The notes under the pieces were generated by a model that was given only the letters and a program-made list of their open reading frames with translations, was not told where the DNA came from and did not search any database. The position numbers were made by a program, and so were the translations under genes. This document shows, piece by piece, positions 61,381 to 64,000 of a stretch of 64,000 bases of DNA. Source of the stretch: Arthrobacter globiformis (GTDB lineage Bacteria > Actinomycetota > Actinomycetes > Actinomycetales > Micrococcaceae); NCBI RefSeq assembly GCF_030815865.1, contig NZ_JAUSXI010000001.1, forward strand, positions 4,588,001 through 4,652,000. Direction: 5' to 3'. The stretch's first letter is position 1, and the number at the start of each line of letters is the position of its first letter.

Positions 61381-61836
61381 TACTGCTGCCAGCCCTGCTT
61401 GCGCAGCGCCTGCCGCACCCGCGAAACGACCCAGTCCCGCCCATGGCCCATGTCGACGCTGTTGACTTTGACCTGCCGCCAGCCCGCGTCCGTCACGCGC
61501 TGGTCGCAGCAGGCGTCCAGCGCCTGTTGCTCGGGGGTCGGGTGATGGAGCCCCTGATACTCCATGCACGTCCGGAACCTCACGCACCCCAGGTCCGTCC
61601 AGACCGGCCTGTTGAGGACGTCATCCACACGGCAGTTCGGCGTGAACTCCGGAAGGCCGGCGTCGTCCAGCAGCAGGCGGAGCTTGCTTTCCGGCGGCGA
61701 GTCGGGCCTGAACTCCGCCCACGGCGGCAGCGGAACGCCGTGGACTTCCGCCGCGGTGACCAGGCTGGCGAAGATGTCCGCATCAAGTGCGGTGTGCGTC
61801 GGAAGGAAAGGAAGGCAGCTCGGGAGGAGAGAGCGT
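61380..61836 (-). pseudogene. N-terminally truncated DUF559-type protein
   Basis: The minus-strand frame is open from the SDR stop region down to 61380. It encodes FASLVTAAEVHGVPLPPWAE, then PPESKLRLLLDDAGLPEF, a DLGCVRFRTCMEYQGLHH segment and a C-terminal GWRQVKVNSVDMGHGRDWVV. This is the C-terminal part of actinobacterial DUF559 proteins (Vsr-like nuclease fold). The first possible start is GTG 61628, well inside the domain, and the N-terminal half is missing. The Asp/Glu of the nuclease core appears partly kept (EYQG). Degraded remnant. Confidence 0.75.
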
Positions 61837-62597
61837 TAGCCGCGGCCTATGAAGGGCATTCCGGCGGCCGTGATGACCACTGAGCCCACGCTGGCCGACG
61901 CCGGCATCCCCGCCATCATCAGCACGGCCCGCGCAGCGTCCTCCACCGGGAACATCGGTTCCACCCTGCGGCTTCCGTCGGCCTGGAGCGCCCCCGTGCC
62001 GACCCCGATGGTGTCCATGATTTCCGTGGCCGTGTTGCCGATGTCGATCTGCCCGCAGGTGACGCCGAACTCCCTGCCATCCAGCTCAATACTCTTGGTC
62101 AGGCCCGTCATGGCGTGCTTGGTGACGGCATATGCCACGGTCCGCGGCCGGGGTGAGTGCGCGGAGATCGAGCCGTTGTTGATGATCCGCCCGCCCTGCG
62201 GCGACTGCGCCTTCATCGCCCGGACGGCCGCCCCAGCGCACAGCACCGAACCGGTCAGGTTCACGGCGACGGTGGCCTCCCAGTCCGCCAGGCTGATCTC
62301 GTCTACCGACGCCGCCGGGCCAAAGACGCCGGCGTTGTTGAACAGGACGTCCACCCGGCCCCAGCGCTGGAGGACGGCGGCGAAAAGGCGCTCGACGTCG
62401 TCGGGCACCGTGACATCGCACGGCACCGCAAGCGCCTCCGGATGGCCGTCGGCCGTTTCCAGGAGCTGCGGCTCACGGCGGCCCGCCAGGGCCACCCGGT
62501 AACCGTCCGCCAGCATCTGCCGGGCAACCGCCCGTCCGATGCCGGAACCGGCGCCGGTGACGACGGCGACCCGTCCCGGAGTGGGTGGAACGGTCAT
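61836..62597 (-). CDS. Short-chain dehydrogenase/reductase
   Basis: A 253-residue classical SDR. The cofactor motif is TGAGSGIG (14-21), then NNAG, a catalytic Ser in NNGSISAHS and YAVTK for Tyr/Lys. RREP after the second strand suggests NADP. Substrate unknown. It is downstream of a hydantoin-racemase-like gene and an NCS1 permease on the same strand, so an intermediate of that pathway is plausible. Confidence 0.92.
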   Translation of the reverse strand: MTVPPTPGRVAVVTGAGSGIGRAVARQMLADGYRVALAGRREPQLLETADGHPEALAVPCDVTVPDDVERLFAAVLQRWGRVDVLFNNAGVFGPAASVDEISLADWEATVAVNLTGSVLCAGAAVRAMKAQSPQGGRIINNGSISAHSPRPRTVAYAVTKHAMTGLTKSIELDGREFGVTCGQIDIGNTATEIMDTIGVGTGALQADGSRRVEPMFPVEDAARAVLMMAGMPASASVGSVVITAAGMPFIGRG

Positions 62598-62624
62598 GCT
62601 GCTTCTCCTGAGTAGTTGGAAACC

Positions 62625-63368
62625 CTAGGCGCTGGCGGGAAGGTCATTCACCGCCAGCGGCCAGCCTATGACGGTCTTGGGCCGCGGCGTGGCGTACGTC
62701 CGCACCTTGGACGTGGAGAGCCGCATCCGGACCAAGGACTCCGCGATGGTCACTGCGGCCGCAACGCCGTCGACCACCGGCACTCCGGCGCGCTGCCGGA
62801 TCTGTTCGTCCAAACCCGCCATGCCGCCGCAGCCGAGCACGATCACCTCGGCTTTGTCCTCCCGGACGGCGAGCAGCGCCTGGCTGATGATGGCCTCGAC
62901 CGCCCGCTCCGGCTCCTCCTCCAGTTCCAGTACGGCCATGCCGCTGGCCCGCACGGAAGCGCAGCGGGCGTCGAGGCCGGCCAGCTTCAGCCGGTCCTCG
63001 ATGAGCGGCACGGCACGGTCCAGTGTGGTGACCACGGAGTATTTGTGGCCCAGGAACATGGCCGTGCTGGCCGCCGCCTCGGTGATGTCGACGACGGGCA
63101 CGTCCAGCAGCTCCTGCAGCCCCTCCCTGCCGTGCTCGCCGTACCCTGCCTGGATGACGGCGTCGAAGGGTTCGGGGTAGTTGACCACCCTGTCCATCAC
63201 GGCGATCGCGGCCAGGTAGCTTTCAAAGTTGCCCTCGCAGGAGTCGGCTCCGAAGCGCGGCGTGATCCCGACGATCTCCGTGCCGGGCGCAGCGATGCTG
63301 CGTGCCTGCTCGGCGATGGAGTCGGTCATGGACTGGGTGGTGTTGACGTTCGCAACGAGTATGCGCAT
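62625..63368 (-). CDS. Asp/Glu/hydantoin racemase-family protein
   Basis: A 247-residue protein beginning MRILVANVNTTQSMTDSI, typical of the hydantoin/allantoin racemase family. The second catalytic Cys is present (VIVLGCGGMAGL). At the first position the usual AC(F/Y)GDPG reads AGYGEHG, so Gly replaces Cys. Two-base racemisation would be lost; the protein may be an isomerase or have a different role. GGAGGA lies upstream of ATG 63368. Follows an NCS1 permease. Confidence 0.85.
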   Translation of the reverse strand: MRILVANVNTTQSMTDSIAEQARSIAAPGTEIVGITPRFGADSCEGNFESYLAAIAVMDRVVNYPEPFDAVIQAGYGEHGREGLQELLDVPVVDITEAAASTAMFLGHKYSVVTTLDRAVPLIEDRLKLAGLDARCASVRASGMAVLELEEEPERAVEAIISQALLAVREDKAEVIVLGCGGMAGLDEQIRQRAGVPVVDGVAAAVTIAESLVRMRLSTSKVRTYATPRPKTVIGWPLAVNDLPASA

Positions 63369-63391
63369 GGTGTCCTCCTCGATGGGTTTTG

Positions 63392-63457
63392 CCCAACTGA
63401 CTCGCAGTTGTTGTCGTTTTGGGCGCTCAAAACGACATTAAGTGCGAGTCAGTTGGG
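63392..63457. repeat. Long imperfect palindrome between permease and racemase genes
   Basis: Arms of 30 bases (63392-63421 and 63428-63457) match at 27 positions with a 6-base loop. The arms begin CCCAACTGACTCGCAGTTGT. No T-tract. It occupies most of the gap between two same-strand genes, so it may attenuate or process the transcript. Confidence 0.8.
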
Positions 63458-63469
63458 TGGGATGGCTGC

Positions 63470-64000
63470 TTAGTGGGTGCTGGCGACGGCGATGGCCTCG
63501 CCGTCGGCGTCCTCGAAGCGTTGCTTGCGGTCGGCGATCACGTAGTAGCACAGTGCGCCGACGCCGGCACCGAAGAACCAGGCAAACGGCGCCGCCGCCG
63601 CAAAGACAGGGAGGAAAGCGACAAGGATGGCCAGGACGGCCGCCGGCACCAGCGCGATGATGGCCCTCGGATTGACGCCCCGCTTGTAGAAGTAGGCTCC
63701 GGCGGGGTCCTCGCTGTACAGCTCGGGGACGTTGACCCTTCCGCGGCGGAGCAGCCAGTAGTCGGCCATGACGACGCCGAACAGCGGCCCAAGGAGGGCG
63801 CCGAGTCCGCCAAGGAAGTAGACGATGACGAGGGGGTTGTTGTAGAGGTTCCACGGCAGGATGACCAGTCCGATGGTGCCGCTCACCCAGGCCGCCCGGC
63901 GAAAGTTGAGACGCTTGGGAAAGAGGTTGGTGAGGGCATAAACGGGGGCCACGAAGTTCGCCATGAGGTTGACCGCAATGGTCAGGATGAGGATCGCGAG
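63470..64000 (-). CDS. NCS1-family permease, C-terminal part
   Basis: The last 176 residues of a transporter that begins beyond the window edge. Membrane helices include AWVSGTIGLVILPWNLYNNP, VIVYFLGGLGALLGPLFGVV and paired helices near the end. MADYWLLRRGRVNVPELYSE is the conserved NCS1 segment after helix 10. The family imports hydantoins, allantoin, uracil or cytosine; the adjacent racemase-like gene favours hydantoin or allantoin. Confidence 0.9.
   Translation of the reverse strand, partial: LAILILTIAVNLMANFVAPVYALTNLFPKRLNFRRAAWVSGTIGLVILPWNLYNNPLVIVYFLGGLGALLGPLFGVVMADYWLLRRGRVNVPELYSEDPAGAYFYKRGVNPRAIIALVPAAVLAILVAFLPVFAAAAPFAWFFGAGVGALCYYVIADRKQRFEDADGEAIAVASTH

Overview
This is a high-GC Gram-positive chromosome segment, most likely from an Arthrobacter/Pseudarthrobacter-type member of the Micrococcaceae. 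The evidence is the strong G/C bias at third codon positions, frequent GTG starts, 4-base start/stop overlaps, and a gene order that resembles the Mycobacterium tuberculosis Rv3646c-Rv3683 neighbourhood as I remember it (topA, large helicase, tad locus, acs, nth, marP, crp, RidA, small DUF4177 protein, class A PBP, metallophosphoesterase). No rRNA, CRISPR array, integrase, transposase or prophage gene was found.

Region 1 (1-12 kb) is housekeeping: the edge of a probable tmk, topA, an ArsR-type regulator, a two-part methyltransferase, two related small lipoproteins, the tRNA hydroxylase trhO, a GNAT protein and an MrfA-like helicase. Region 2 (12-24 kb) holds a compact tad pilus locus on the minus strand (CpaE-like, TadA, TadB, TadC, Flp-type pilin, two TadE-like proteins). 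It is followed by an actinobacterial family A polymerase, a YegP-like protein, a CoA-type NUDIX hydrolase, nth and a repetitive membrane protein. Region 3 (24-38.5 kb) starts with acs and continues with two carbohydrate systems. The first is an ABC importer with a DeoR regulator and a perfect Crp/GlxR-type site in front of it. The second is an alpha-galactoside locus: LacI regulator and Gfo/Idh dehydrogenase, divergent from two permeases, a binding protein and a GH36 alpha-galactosidase, with two LacI-like operators between them. Neither importer has its own ATPase here.

Region 4 (38.7-51.6 kb) contains aroQ, a frameshifted DUF2332 gene, a MarP-like membrane serine protease, the Crp regulator, a 34-bp tandem repeat, NUDIX and RidA proteins, a bifunctional penicillin-binding protein, a phosphoesterase and a heterodimeric ABC exporter preceded by three 14-bp direct repeats. 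Region 5 (51.6-64 kb) has tRNA-Pro(CGG), a small membrane protein and the most interesting locus of the window. There, a 77-residue secreted peptide precursor carrying three copies of IGNWPDPM is divergent from an XRE-TPR regulator of RRNPP-like architecture. After that come purC, purD, a membrane-anchored sulfite-oxidase-type protein, an asparaginase, a sterol-carrier-like protein, a frameshifted dctA between two related long palindromes, a truncated DUF559 remnant, an SDR, a hydantoin-racemase-like protein and the C-terminal part of an NCS1 permease.

The XRE-TPR/repeat-peptide pair (52.3-53.9 kb) is the best candidate for an undescribed system: a possible actinobacterial peptide-pheromone circuit. 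This is inferred from sequence architecture only.
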